DNA from: Companilactobacillus sp.
GTDB lineage: Bacteria; Bacillota; Bacilli; Lactobacillales; Lactobacillaceae
Reading direction: 5' to 3'
Length of the DNA stretch: 64,000 nt
Assembly: GCF_022484265.1 (NCBI RefSeq)
Contig: NZ_JAKVLR010000001.1
Location: 1,364,001 to 1,428,000 of the forward strand
Shown here: positions 44,776-53,423 of the stretch, piece by piece
Layout of the letters: every line of letters starts with the position of its first letter
How positions within the stretch are numbered: the stretch's first letter is position 1
The notes under the pieces: model-generated
What the model was told of the DNA's origin: nothing
What the model saw: the letters and a program-made list of their open reading frames with translations, nothing else
The model's database searches: none
Made by a program: the position numbers and the translations under genes

Positions 44776-45706
44776 AGTCATTCCAATAAGTTCCGAATCC
44801 TTGCTCAACTGCCTTATCATGAATCGATTTCGCAGTAGTTAAATCTTGGGCTGCAATTCCAACTGTCTTGAAAAAGATGATCTCGTCGTCATTCTCGCGT
44901 CCAACGACTTTTTCACCTATTACTTCACCAATGTCGCCGGTGAAATCAGCATCAGTTATCATCTTCTTATCTAATGGTATCAAGATGTCTCCAGCCTCTG
45001 CCAAAACGGCATCTTTAGAATCAAAGTAAATCTTGTCAGCTTTTTCAACTAATTCTACTGGGGTCTCTTCCATATCTGGTTGATACGAACCGACTCCGCT
45101 GACGGTTGCTCCGGGTTTAATCTTTTCGGCATCGTAAACTGGTTGCTTTGATGGGGTCACGGAAATAACTAGGTCGGCATCAGTCACAGCTTCGTTTCCA
45201 TTTTTTGCGGCCGTGATCTTCGTGCCATACTTAGCCAATTTCTGACTCATTTTTTCAGCAAATTCCACTGCTCGATCGTAGTCGAGATCAGAAACTTGGA
45301 CTTCTTCCAAATCTCTGACTATCAACATAGTTTCAAGTTGGGTGGCAGCTTGTCCGCCGGTCCCAATCAAAGCCCCTTTTCGGCAATTTTGCTTAGCCAA
45401 ATATTTGAACGCAACACCGGATGCTGCACCGGTCCGCAATTGCGTGACGTAACTTCCATCCATGACGGTGTCGACAACTCCGGTTTTGGCATCGATGTTC
45501 AAAACTTTTACGCAAGATGCATCGTACTCTTCACAAAATGCCGGCATGCATAAAAAGGTATCTTGGTCATTGTGCTTTTTAATCTGCGTCCGTAAAGGAA
45601 CTTGGACCTTACCTTCTGAAAAAAGTCGAAATGCATCTCCGACTGCATTGATACAATCTTCTAATGTATAAAACTTCTCAATATCTGCTTTCGATAGCAA
45701 TAACAT
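44774..45706 (-). CDS. Ornithine cyclodeaminase / mu-crystallin family protein
   Basis: 310 residues from the ATG at 45706, which follows AGGCGGGA; the frame is open to 46000, but that part runs over the divergent gene. It has the family order: substrate-binding VPLRTQIKKH, DGSYVTQLRTGAASGVAFKYLA, Rossmann loop GALIGTGGQAATQL and the C-terminal DFTGDIGEVIGEKVVGRENDDEIIFFKTVGIA phrases (given in parts). Members include ornithine cyclodeaminase, alanine dehydrogenase and enzymes of siderophore amino acids; the substrate is not decided. There is no arginine-pathway gene beside it. Confidence 0.85.
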   Translation of the reverse strand: MLLLSKADIEKFYTLEDCINAVGDAFRLFSEGKVQVPLRTQIKKHNDQDTFLCMPAFCEEYDASCVKVLNIDAKTGVVDTVMDGSYVTQLRTGAASGVAFKYLAKQNCRKGALIGTGGQAATQLETMLIVRDLEEVQVSDLDYDRAVEFAEKMSQKLAKYGTKITAAKNGNEAVTDADLVISVTPSKQPVYDAEKIKPGATVSGVGSYQPDMEETPVELVEKADKIYFDSKDAVLAEAGDILIPLDKKMITDADFTGDIGEVIGEKVVGRENDDEIIFFKTVGIAAQDLTTAKSIHDKAVEQGFGTYWND

Positions 45707-45775
45707 CAAATTTTCCCGCCTTTCGTATACTACAATCATAACATTGATTATATTTTCACAATATATTATTAATTG

Positions 45776-45781
45776 TATAAT
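45776..45781 (+). promoter_or_regulatory. Probable -10 element of the B3/B4-domain gene
   Basis: TATAAT 31 bases before the ATG at 45812, in an AT-rich divergent region of about 105 bases shared with the cyclodeaminase-family gene. The -35 (TTTTCA or TTCACA) is poor. Confidence 0.35.
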
Positions 45782-45811
45782 GAAGTTATACGTTGAGAAG
45801 AGGCTGAAAAA

Positions 45812-46468
45812 ATGAATATCACTAGAGACCCAGAAATACCTACAGAAATTCAACTCGGTGTCACTGAGATCGAGTTTCAAAATGAAGAATTGAACCAAAC
45901 CATGTGGGACGAGCTTCTCACACCAATGGAACAGCAAATCGAGAATGAGACCACGCTCGAAGACATCAGAAATTCTGAGCAAATCCAAGCTACCAAACAA
46001 GGCTACAAAAAATTAGGCAAGGATCCATCAAGATTTCGTCCATCTTCAGACGCACTTTGGAGAAGAGTCGTAAAAGGCAAAGGCCTGTATCAGATCAACG
46101 CTTTAGTGGATCTAAACAACTACCTATCGCTCAAATACAAAATGCCTTACGGAAGTTACGACTTAAATAACATCAGTGGCGACATCACCCTAACAAAGGG
46201 TGGCGAAGGCCAAACTTATAAGGGAATCGGAAAAGACGCCATCAACATTGAAAACATGTTAGTCTTAGCCGATGACAACGGGCCATTCGGTTCACCAACA
46301 TCAGACTCAACCAAAGCCATGATCCAAGACAACACCAGTCACGCAATCATAGTAGCCTACCTATTCGGAATGACCACCGACCAAATAGGAACCCTGCTAG
46401 CAGACACAAAAATCCAAACAGAAAAGTACTTGAACAAAGTGTCCGTAAACCAACAATATGTAGTTTAA
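45812..46468 (+). CDS. B3/B4 tRNA-binding domain protein
   Basis: 218 residues; AGAAGAGG precedes the ATG. The sequence YKKLGKDPSRFRPSSDALWRRVVKGKGLYQINALVDLNNYLSLKYKMPYG (cited in part: LGKDPSRFRPSSDALWRR, INALVDLNNYLSLKY) is the B3/B4 module of phenylalanyl-tRNA synthetase beta chains in free-standing form. The family is thought to edit or bind misacylated tRNA or to handle amino acids; its role is not established. It ends at a symmetrical terminator shared with xylB. Confidence 0.85.
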   Translation: MNITRDPEIPTEIQLGVTEIEFQNEELNQTMWDELLTPMEQQIENETTLEDIRNSEQIQATKQGYKKLGKDPSRFRPSSDALWRRVVKGKGLYQINALVDLNNYLSLKYKMPYGSYDLNNISGDITLTKGGEGQTYKGIGKDAINIENMLVLADDNGPFGSPTSDSTKAMIQDNTSHAIIVAYLFGMTTDQIGTLLADTKIQTEKYLNKVSVNQQYVV

Positions 46469-46471
46469 ACG

Positions 46472-46504
46472 TAAAAAGCTTGTCACTGAGGTGACAAGCT
46501 TTTT
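46472..46504. terminator. Bidirectional terminator
   Basis: AAAAAGCTTGTCAC and GTGACAAGCTTTTT form a perfect stem with T runs on both strands, between the convergent B3/B4 gene and xylB. Confidence 0.92.
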
Positions 46505-48014
46505 ATTTATCATTTTGACGACGATAATCCATCAATTTATGGCTAATTTTTTTCGTATCTTTATAAACTTGACTATATAAATCGTGCAGTTCTGCATACT
46601 TTTTCACGCAGTCTGAATCTGGAAGATACTCTTTTCCAAAGTGAACAAATTTATCAGCGCACTCTTGAAAATCCCTGAACCAACCTAATCCGACTGCAGC
46701 AATCATTGCGGCACCCATTCCTGGCCCTTGTTCATTTTCCAAACTAATGACCTTTTTATTAAAAATATCAGCTTGGATCTGTAGCCAAAGCGGACTTTTG
46801 GCACCTCCACCGATGGCAACAACTGTATCAAAATCATTATGATGTTCATCATATATGTCCATGATGTCCTTGAATGAGAAAATGATTCCTTCAAGTACAG
46901 AACGAACAAAATCAGGACGTTTGTGAATGCCATCAATTCCGAGAAAACTTCCACGAATATCCGCATCAGCGTATGGTGCACGTTCACCAACTATGTATGG
47001 TGTATACAATAATCCATTGGACCCGACAGGCGATTGATTAGCACTTTCAACCATTGTATTAAAATCTTGATCTTGGCAAAATGTTCGTTTAAACCAGCTC
47101 AACGAATATCCTGCCGCCAAGGTAACGCCCATTGAATAATAAGAATCGGGAATTGCGTGATCTTCAAACTGCAATGTTCCTTGATAATCAATTGTGGGAT
47201 CATTCTCATATTTTAAAACGACACCTGAAGTTCCAATACTTGATAAAACAATATTTGGAGCTAATATTCCTGCTCCAACTGCCCCAGCAGCATTGTCAGC
47301 TGCACCACCAAAAACTTCTGTATGCGTATCTAATCCCGAAAAGGTTGCATAACTTTCTGATATTTTACCGACAGAATCAATGGATTTGATTAGTGGTGGA
47401 CAAATCGATATCGGGATATCAAACGTATCACAGATCTTTTGACTCCAAGTATTATCTTTTACATCTAGCAGCACAGTACCAGTCGCATCAGAATAATCCA
47501 TCCCTAGTTCACCAGTCATTCGATAACGAACATAATCTTTAGGTAGCAAGAACGTCTTGACGTTTTTCCAAATGCTTGGCTCATTTTCTTTGACCCACAA
47601 TATTTTTGGTAAAGTGAATCCTTCAAGTGGCTTATTCTTGGTAATATCGATGAATTCATCGCCCATCTTATCCGTAATTTCCTGGCATTGTGCGGTTGTT
47701 CTCGTATCATTCCACAACATTGCCGGACGTAAAACTTGGTTGTGTTCATCCAAAAGAACCAACCCGTGCATCTGCCCAGAAAAACTTATCCCAGATATTT
47801 CTTCGGCTTTTAGGTGATCATTCAATAACAATCGCACAATAGCCATCGTTGTTCCAGACACCCAATCTTCGGGATTTTGTTCAGAATATCCTGGGTGCGG
47901 CTGACTAAGTGGATAGTCAAAACTTTCTTGGGCAACAATCTGACCTTCTTTATTCATTGCTGATACTTTGACAGCACTAGTTCCCAGGTCAACGCCTAAC
48001 ACGTATTCATTCAT
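46503..48014 (-). CDS. xylB: Xylulokinase
   Basis: 503 residues, FGGY carbohydrate kinase. It phosphorylates D-xylulose to xylulose 5-phosphate, the entry to the phosphoketolase pathway. DLGTSAVKVSAMN is the N-terminal phosphate loop, SGQMHGLVLLD and MLWNDTRT line the sugar site, and AIGGGAKSPLWLQIQADIF is the ATP-binding segment near the end. It lies downstream of xylA, with a terminator-like hairpin between them. Confidence 0.94.
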   Translation of the reverse strand: MNEYVLGVDLGTSAVKVSAMNKEGQIVAQESFDYPLSQPHPGYSEQNPEDWVSGTTMAIVRLLLNDHLKAEEISGISFSGQMHGLVLLDEHNQVLRPAMLWNDTRTTAQCQEITDKMGDEFIDITKNKPLEGFTLPKILWVKENEPSIWKNVKTFLLPKDYVRYRMTGELGMDYSDATGTVLLDVKDNTWSQKICDTFDIPISICPPLIKSIDSVGKISESYATFSGLDTHTEVFGGAADNAAGAVGAGILAPNIVLSSIGTSGVVLKYENDPTIDYQGTLQFEDHAIPDSYYSMGVTLAAGYSLSWFKRTFCQDQDFNTMVESANQSPVGSNGLLYTPYIVGERAPYADADIRGSFLGIDGIHKRPDFVRSVLEGIIFSFKDIMDIYDEHHNDFDTVVAIGGGAKSPLWLQIQADIFNKKVISLENEQGPGMGAAMIAAVGLGWFRDFQECADKFVHFGKEYLPDSDCVKKYAELHDLYSQVYKDTKKISHKLMDYRRQNDK

Positions 48015-48029
48015 GTTAACTCTCCTTTA

Positions 48030-48067
48030 AAAAAAGCAACGAGCAGAATTGTCTACTCGCTGCTTTT
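48030..48067 (-). terminator. Terminator between xylA and xylB
   Basis: On the minus strand AGCAGCGAGTAGA pairs with TCTGCTCGTTGCT (two G-U pairs) and is followed by seven T. It lies between the xylA stop and the xylB start, so xylB would be expressed at a lower level by read-through, or the hairpin may stabilise the upstream RNA. Confidence 0.8.
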
Positions 48068-48072
48068 TAAAA

Positions 48073-49434
48073 TTATTTTCCTAAAGTATTTACAATGTAG
48101 TGATTGATCGTGTCTTTAACTTGTTCAAGATGGTCTGAACTAGTTGCATCACGAAGTTCTTTTTGAGTTTTATCTAATGAGTATTTTTCAAGGCTCTTGA
48201 AATCAGCCTTTCCGTTCTCAATTTCAGCACCAATACCGGAATCGAATGAACTGTAACGGTTTTTAACCAAGTCTTCGAGAACTCCATCCTCTTTCATCTT
48301 CATAGCAACACGTAATCCAGCTGCAAAACTATCCATACCAACAATATGTCCATAGAATAAGTCGTTAGCTTCAAATGATGAGCGACGTGGTTTGGAATCA
48401 AAGTTCAAACCACCACGAGGTCCAATTCCACCATTTTCGATAACTTCATACATTGCAGCAGTTGTTTCATATAGATTTGATGGATATTCATCAATATCCC
48501 AACCGATCAACTTGTCACCTTGGTTAGCATCAAGTGAACCTAACAATCCTGCATCACGAGCAACACGAATTTCATGTTGATAAGTATGTCCAGCAAGGTT
48601 AGCATGATTTCCTTCCAAGTTAAGCTTGAAGTCTTTGTCCAAACCGTATTCTTTCATGAAAGCAATTGTTGTTGCAGCATCGAAATCATATTGATGAGTC
48701 ATTGGTTCTTTAGGTTTTGGCTCAAGTAACATTTGAGCGTCCATGCCAATTTCATTAGCATAATCTTTTGCCATGTGGAAGAACTTAGCAATATGTTCTT
48801 GTTCACGTTTCATATCTGTGTTCCAAAGTGATTCGTAACCTTCACGACCACCCCAGAAGACATAGTTTTCTGAACCAACACGTTTACCAATTTCTATACT
48901 GTGCTTAAGTTGTGCAGCTGCATAGGCAAAGATATCTGCGTATGGTGAAGTTGCACCACCAGCAACAAAACGAGGGTTTGTAAATAAGTTTGAAGTATTC
49001 CAAAGTACCTTCATACCTGTTGTTTTTTGATATTCAACAATCTTATCAACAACCTTATCGAGGTTCTTGTTCGTTTCACGTAAAGTGTCTCCTTCTGGAG
49101 CTAAATCACGATCATGGAATGCTAAGAAGTCGACGCCTAATTTGTCATAAAATTCAAAAGCATAATCAACTTTTGCCAAAGCTTGGTCCATTGGATCGCT
49201 ATATTTGTCATATGGACGAATTGCCGTTCCATCGCCAAATGGGTCTACCAAACGTTGGTCAAATGTGTGCCAATAGGCAACTGAAAAACGTAGCCAGTCA
49301 CGCATCTTCTTGCCACCAATTACTTCATCAGGATTGTAGTAATGAAATTCTGCACCTGATTTTAAATCTTTGTTACCTGCATATTTAACTTTGTTAAAAT
49401 CCCAAAGTTGTTGTTTAGTCATTTCGTCAGCCAT
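48073..49434 (-). CDS. xylA: Xylose isomerase
   Basis: 453 residues from the ATG at 49434 (GAGGAG upstream); a TTG frame start at 49449 is less likely. It converts D-xylose to D-xylulose. FLAFHDRDLAPEG contains the catalytic His, and LLEPKPKEPMTHQYDFD, LEGNHANLAGHTYQHEI (in part) and SLDANQGDKLIGWDIDEYP carry the metal ligands of the class-II enzyme. It lies 17 bases after the alpha-xylosidase gene on the same strand, so the transcript can run xylosidase-xylA-xylB. Confidence 0.96.
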   Translation of the reverse strand: MADEMTKQQLWDFNKVKYAGNKDLKSGAEFHYYNPDEVIGGKKMRDWLRFSVAYWHTFDQRLVDPFGDGTAIRPYDKYSDPMDQALAKVDYAFEFYDKLGVDFLAFHDRDLAPEGDTLRETNKNLDKVVDKIVEYQKTTGMKVLWNTSNLFTNPRFVAGGATSPYADIFAYAAAQLKHSIEIGKRVGSENYVFWGGREGYESLWNTDMKREQEHIAKFFHMAKDYANEIGMDAQMLLEPKPKEPMTHQYDFDAATTIAFMKEYGLDKDFKLNLEGNHANLAGHTYQHEIRVARDAGLLGSLDANQGDKLIGWDIDEYPSNLYETTAAMYEVIENGGIGPRGGLNFDSKPRRSSFEANDLFYGHIVGMDSFAAGLRVAMKMKEDGVLEDLVKNRYSSFDSGIGAEIENGKADFKSLEKYSLDKTQKELRDATSSDHLEQVKDTINHYIVNTLGK

Positions 49435-49451
49435 TGTATTTCTCCTCAATT

Positions 49452-51731
49452 TTAAAGTGTAATTTTAGTCGTTGAATCTGTTAGTGGAAATTCTTGAACT
49501 TTTCCTGATTCATGAACAAAAATCTTCGAACTTCCGGTTAATCCATTCGCTTCAACAGTTATTGAATTACCTGAACGCGTAGCCGAAACGGAGCCAACGT
49601 CATTAGCTTTTTGATCAACTACACGTGTCTTAATGGAATTGCCATCTGCTAATTCATAAATATGAATCTCTGGAGAATCAGCATAGTTATATTCAGCATG
49701 TTCCGCTTTTTGATTTCTCAAAATAATACTGTTTTCGCGAACTAGAACAGGCAAGGTCAAATTGTCATAGTTTTCTTCAAGCCATGTTCCACCAGCCAAG
49801 TCATAAGTTTTTTCAGTCAATAGATTGGTCCATTTACCTTCTGGGACGTAATATTTAACATTTCCTTCTGCGTTAAAAATTGGTGCAACCAAAAGCTTAG
49901 GCCCAAACATGTACTCGCGTTCCAGATAGTACGTATTGCGATCGTTAGTGTATTCCATGAAGACAGGACGCATTAATGGAGTACCAGTTTCATGAGTATT
50001 AACTGCCTCATTAAACAAATAAGGCATTAACGAGAGTTTGAGATTTACAAACTTTCGAGTATTATCAACCGCTTCTTCATCAAAGACCCATGGAACCTTG
50101 TATTGACCGCTACCATGGTAACGAGAATGCGATGACATTAAACCAAATTGAGTCCAGCGTTTATATAGATCCGGCGAGGCTTGCTCTTCAAATCCACTAA
50201 TATCATGTGCCCAGAATCCAAAACCAGAAGTTAAGAATGATAAGCCTCCACGAAGTGAATCAGCCATTGATTTGTAACGAGATAAATTATCTCCACCCCA
50301 ATGCAATGGGAACTTCTGTGAACCAACCGTTGCAGATCTAGCAAATACAACCGCTTGGTCTTCGCCTTTTTCTTGTTTGATCAAATCAAAAACAGTTTGA
50401 TTATATTGATATGTGTAGTAATTATGTTCACGTTTTGGATCTGAACCATCAAAGAATACGGCGTCTTCAACTGGGATTCTTTCACCAAAGTCAGTCTTAA
50501 AGCAATCAACACCCATATCTAGCAAATCTTTTAGTTTAGATTGATACCACTTAACGGCATCTGGATTAGTAAAGTCAACAAAACCATTACCTGCTTGCCA
50601 GAGGTCCCATTGCCAAACGTTTCCATCCTCACGCTTGATCAAATAACCTTTGTCACGGCCTTCTTTAAATAGATATGATTTTTGAGCGATATATGGATTG
50701 ATCCAAACACAGACCTTAATTCCACGGTCATGAATTTTTTTGATCAGTCCCTCTGGATCTGGAAATTGCTCCTTGTCCCAAAGCAATGTGCTCCATTCAA
50801 AACCTTTTTGCCAGAAACAATCAAAGTGGAATACATCCAACGGAATCTTACGGTCACGCATTCCGTCAATAAATTTCAAAACAGTTTCTTCACTGTAATC
50901 AGTGGTAAATGAAGTTGATAGCCACAAACCAAATGACCATGCTGGTGGTAATCCAACTTGACCAGTCAATCGCGTATATTTATTCAAGACATCCTTTGGA
51001 GTTGGTCCATCGATGATGTAATACTGCAATGACTGACCTTCAACGCTAAATTGAGTCCGATCAACATTTTCTGAAGCAATTTCAAATGAAACTGTTTCTG
51101 GTTGATCAACAAAGACACCATATCCTTCACTACTCAAATAAAATGGAATATTTTTATATGCTTCTTCACTACCTGTGCCACCATCTTTATTGACAATATC
51201 GACTGATTGACCATTTTTAACTAGAGCAGTAAAACGTTCGCCTAATCCATAGATCAATTCATCAACACCCATCGATAGTTGTTCACGCATGTAGTGTTTA
51301 TTATTTGACCGATCGAGAATCACACCTTGAGCCTTTTCCATCGACTTAGTGATTTCTTTTCCCTTATGCAAAAAATCGATTTCGAAGTTGGATTTGAACG
51401 GCATCTTAGCTGTTAAATCTCCAGATGTAAATGATAATTCTTTATCGCCGGTTTTAATTTCAACTTGTGGATGTTCATTTTCTAATTGGAAAGAAGGTCC
51501 TTTTTCTGGTTGATCAAAGTGGATCAATTTTACGCCGATCACTCCTTCAACTGGAGAAGTTAATTCAATGGTCGACATCCCTAAGTTCAATTCATCACCG
51601 CGCTCGTTAATATATTTGAAAGGAGCGTAAAGCGTTAATTGATTGTCTGTCTTATGATAGTCAAAGATTTCTTTTGGCGATTGGATCTCGTATTGAGGTC
51701 TATCAAGCCAATAACCATCAGTAAATTTCAT
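49452..51731 (-). CDS. xylS: Alpha-xylosidase, glycoside hydrolase family 31
   Basis: 759 residues, YicI type. The nucleophile is Asp414 in CFKTDFGERIP and the acid/base Asp481 in PLHWGGD. HFDCFWQKG and WINPYIAQKS are also typical of the alpha-xylosidase subgroup rather than alpha-glucosidases. It lacks a signal peptide and works in the cytoplasm, splitting isoprimeverose (alpha-xylosyl-1,6-glucose, from xyloglucan) into xylose and glucose. The divergent symporter is the likely importer of that sugar. Expression starts from a promoter overlapped by a cre site. Confidence 0.92.
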   Translation of the reverse strand: MKFTDGYWLDRPQYEIQSPKEIFDYHKTDNQLTLYAPFKYINERGDELNLGMSTIELTSPVEGVIGVKLIHFDQPEKGPSFQLENEHPQVEIKTGDKELSFTSGDLTAKMPFKSNFEIDFLHKGKEITKSMEKAQGVILDRSNNKHYMREQLSMGVDELIYGLGERFTALVKNGQSVDIVNKDGGTGSEEAYKNIPFYLSSEGYGVFVDQPETVSFEIASENVDRTQFSVEGQSLQYYIIDGPTPKDVLNKYTRLTGQVGLPPAWSFGLWLSTSFTTDYSEETVLKFIDGMRDRKIPLDVFHFDCFWQKGFEWSTLLWDKEQFPDPEGLIKKIHDRGIKVCVWINPYIAQKSYLFKEGRDKGYLIKREDGNVWQWDLWQAGNGFVDFTNPDAVKWYQSKLKDLLDMGVDCFKTDFGERIPVEDAVFFDGSDPKREHNYYTYQYNQTVFDLIKQEKGEDQAVVFARSATVGSQKFPLHWGGDNLSRYKSMADSLRGGLSFLTSGFGFWAHDISGFEEQASPDLYKRWTQFGLMSSHSRYHGSGQYKVPWVFDEEAVDNTRKFVNLKLSLMPYLFNEAVNTHETGTPLMRPVFMEYTNDRNTYYLEREYMFGPKLLVAPIFNAEGNVKYYVPEGKWTNLLTEKTYDLAGGTWLEENYDNLTLPVLVRENSIILRNQKAEHAEYNYADSPEIHIYELADGNSIKTRVVDQKANDVGSVSATRSGNSITVEANGLTGSSKIFVHESGKVQEFPLTDSTTKITL

Positions 51732-51762
51732 TAATAGTCACCTCTGTTTTGTATTTGGAAAG

Positions 51763-51775
51763 TGAATTTCTTATT
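51763..51775. promoter_or_regulatory. Probable XylR operator, leftward side
   Basis: TGAATTTCTTATT, the same 13-mer as at 51939-51951 in front of the symporter gene, preceded by GGAAAG in place of a full inverted arm. It lies just downstream of the leftward promoter, where a repressor would block transcription. Confidence 0.5.
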
Positions 51776-51785
51776 TGTCACCGAC

Positions 51786-51814
51786 AGTGTATTATCAAAA
51801 ATCGTGTTTGTCAA
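51786..51814 (-). promoter_or_regulatory. Promoter of xylS-xylA-xylB
   Basis: On the minus strand TTGACA (51814-51809), a 17-bp spacer and TACACT (51791-51786). The -35 overlaps the cre site at 51809-51822. Confidence 0.6.
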
Positions 51815-51822
51815 CGTTTTCA
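51809..51822. promoter_or_regulatory. Catabolite-responsive element (cre)
   Basis: TGTCAACGTTTTCA fits the cre consensus TGWNANCGNTNWCA at every position. It overlaps the -35 of the leftward xyl promoter, so CcpA binding should shut the genes off on preferred sugars. CcpA itself is not in the window. Confidence 0.7.
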
Positions 51823-51897
51823 TTTGCGATAAATCTTTACAACCCACTATTAACCTATATTAGGCAGGAATTAGTAAAACTTTGTTACTTTTTTAAC

Positions 51898-51926
51898 TTG
51901 ATTTTTGAAACCGGATACAATATAAT
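51898..51926 (+). promoter_or_regulatory. Promoter of the GPH symporter gene
   Basis: TTGATT, a 17-bp spacer and a perfect TATAAT. The operator GAAATT-G-AATTTC follows eight bases later. Confidence 0.65.
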
Positions 51927-51933
51927 TCATTCA

Positions 51934-51951
51934 GAAATTGAATTTCTTATT
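51934..51951. promoter_or_regulatory. Probable XylR operator, rightward side
   Basis: GAAATT-G-AATTTC is a perfect inverted repeat (51934-51946) around the presumed transcription start, and the overlapping TGAATTTCTTATT (51939-51951) is repeated before the divergent genes. The xylR-like gene is the second gene of this transcript, so it would control itself. Confidence 0.6.
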
Positions 51952-51986
51952 AAATTTGTCAAACTACATTTTAAGAGGTGTCTCTG

Positions 51987-53402
51987 ATGAATAAAGCCAC
52001 GAATCAATCTTTAGATTCCATACCTAAAGATCTCGATTCTTCCAAGAACATGGTTCCTTGGGGTGAGAGATTTTCATATAGTTTGAGTGATTTTGCATGT
52101 AACTTATCATTTCAAATGATTTCCACATATTTAATGATCTTCTATACAGATACATTTGGTATCAGTGCCGCAGCCGTTGGTACTTTGTTCTTTGCAGCTC
52201 GTTTTGTTGACGCGATTGATGGACCTTTCTGGGGTATCATGATCGATCATACCCATACTAAATGGGGAAAAAGTCGTCCCTATTGGTTATGGTTCTCAAT
52301 TCCGTTCGCTATCTTCAGCGTCCTAGTCTTTACCACTCCAAACCTAGGACCTACTGGAAAAATTATTTGGGCCTATGTAACTTATATCGGTGTTGATGTT
52401 CTATATTCGGCAGTTAACATTCCAATTACATCTATCCTGCCTTCATTAACAACGAATCCACAAGAAAGAATCACATTATCAACTATCCGCCAATTCATGG
52501 GTACTGCCGGTGCAACATTGATCACAGGTATTACCTTAGGAATGGTTGCGTTCTTTGGCGATGGTTCCACTACCAGTGCACATGGTTGGTTCATTTGGGC
52601 TTTGATTGTCGCTATTGTGGTAGCAATCATTTTTGCAGTCGTATTCCTAAATACACATGAAAGAGTGCAAACAAAGAGCACTCGCCAATCTGTTCCAATC
52701 AAAGAATCCCTCAAAGCTTTGAAGAAAAATTGGCCTTGGGTAATCGTTATTTTTATCAACTTTATTTATTGGTTGGGTATGCAAACTCGTTCTCAAGTAA
52801 CTGTTTATTTCTTCAAATACAACATGCACGATGCAGGATTGGCTTCTTTGATCTTAAGTTTACAAATCGTTGCACTAGTTGCCGTTGTTCTAACACCATT
52901 TACTTCAAAACATATCGGTAAAAGAAATACCATGTTGGCAGGAATGGTCCTAGCAGTTGTAGGACAACTTCTATTGAGCGTTGGTGCCAACAATCTCAGT
53001 GTTCCAATGATTATTTTTGCTACCGTTATTGGTTATCTTGGAACAGGATACGTTTCTGGATTAATCGCGGTTATGCTAGCTGATGCGGTTGATTATGGCG
53101 AATGGAAAAACGGCGTCCGTGCTGAAGGAATCGTTACATCATTCTCAAGTTTCAGTGCCAAATTAGGTATGGGTATCGGTGGCGTTATCACTGGATGGAT
53201 TTTGACAGCTAGTGGATATGTTGCTAACAAAACTCAAACCGCTGCCGCACTTCACGGTATTGAAATGAACTATATTTGGGTCCCACTTCTAGGATTTGGT
53301 CTTTCGGCAGTCGCCTTGTTGTTCTATCATGTAGATAAAGTAGAAAAGAAAATGCAAAGTGACCTTGCAATTAAACATGCAAAGGAAAATGCTGAAGATT
53401 AA
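51987..53402 (+). CDS. xylP: GPH family sugar:cation symporter, XylP-like
   Basis: 471 residues from the ATG at 51987, seven bases after AGAGGTG; a GTG at 51978 overlaps that site. Twelve hydrophobic segments and the family phrases FGISAAAVGTLFFAARFVDAI (in part) and IDHTHTKWGKSRPYWLW mark the glycoside-pentoside-hexuronide group. In Lactobacillus pentosus XylP carries isoprimeverose. The divergent alpha-xylosidase and the co-transcribed XylR support the same substrate here. The short C-terminal tail has no PTS IIA-like domain. Confidence 0.88.
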   Translation: MNKATNQSLDSIPKDLDSSKNMVPWGERFSYSLSDFACNLSFQMISTYLMIFYTDTFGISAAAVGTLFFAARFVDAIDGPFWGIMIDHTHTKWGKSRPYWLWFSIPFAIFSVLVFTTPNLGPTGKIIWAYVTYIGVDVLYSAVNIPITSILPSLTTNPQERITLSTIRQFMGTAGATLITGITLGMVAFFGDGSTTSAHGWFIWALIVAIVVAIIFAVVFLNTHERVQTKSTRQSVPIKESLKALKKNWPWVIVIFINFIYWLGMQTRSQVTVYFFKYNMHDAGLASLILSLQIVALVAVVLTPFTSKHIGKRNTMLAGMVLAVVGQLLLSVGANNLSVPMIIFATVIGYLGTGYVSGLIAVMLADAVDYGEWKNGVRAEGIVTSFSSFSAKLGMGIGGVITGWILTASGYVANKTQTAAALHGIEMNYIWVPLLGFGLSAVALLFYHVDKVEKKMQSDLAIKHAKENAED

Positions 53403-53423
53403 TTAAAAAAGTGAGTATTCAAA

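Noticed and set aside
45707..46000. Upstream extension of the ornithine cyclodeaminase-family frame
   Set aside because: It runs antisense over the B3/B4-domain gene, adds a hydrophobic sequence foreign to the family, and a good ribosome site precedes the ATG at 45706.
48030..48067. Hairpin between xylA and xylB as evidence of separate operons
   Set aside because: No promoter was seen between it and xylB, so partial read-through is the simpler view; it was kept only as a terminator.
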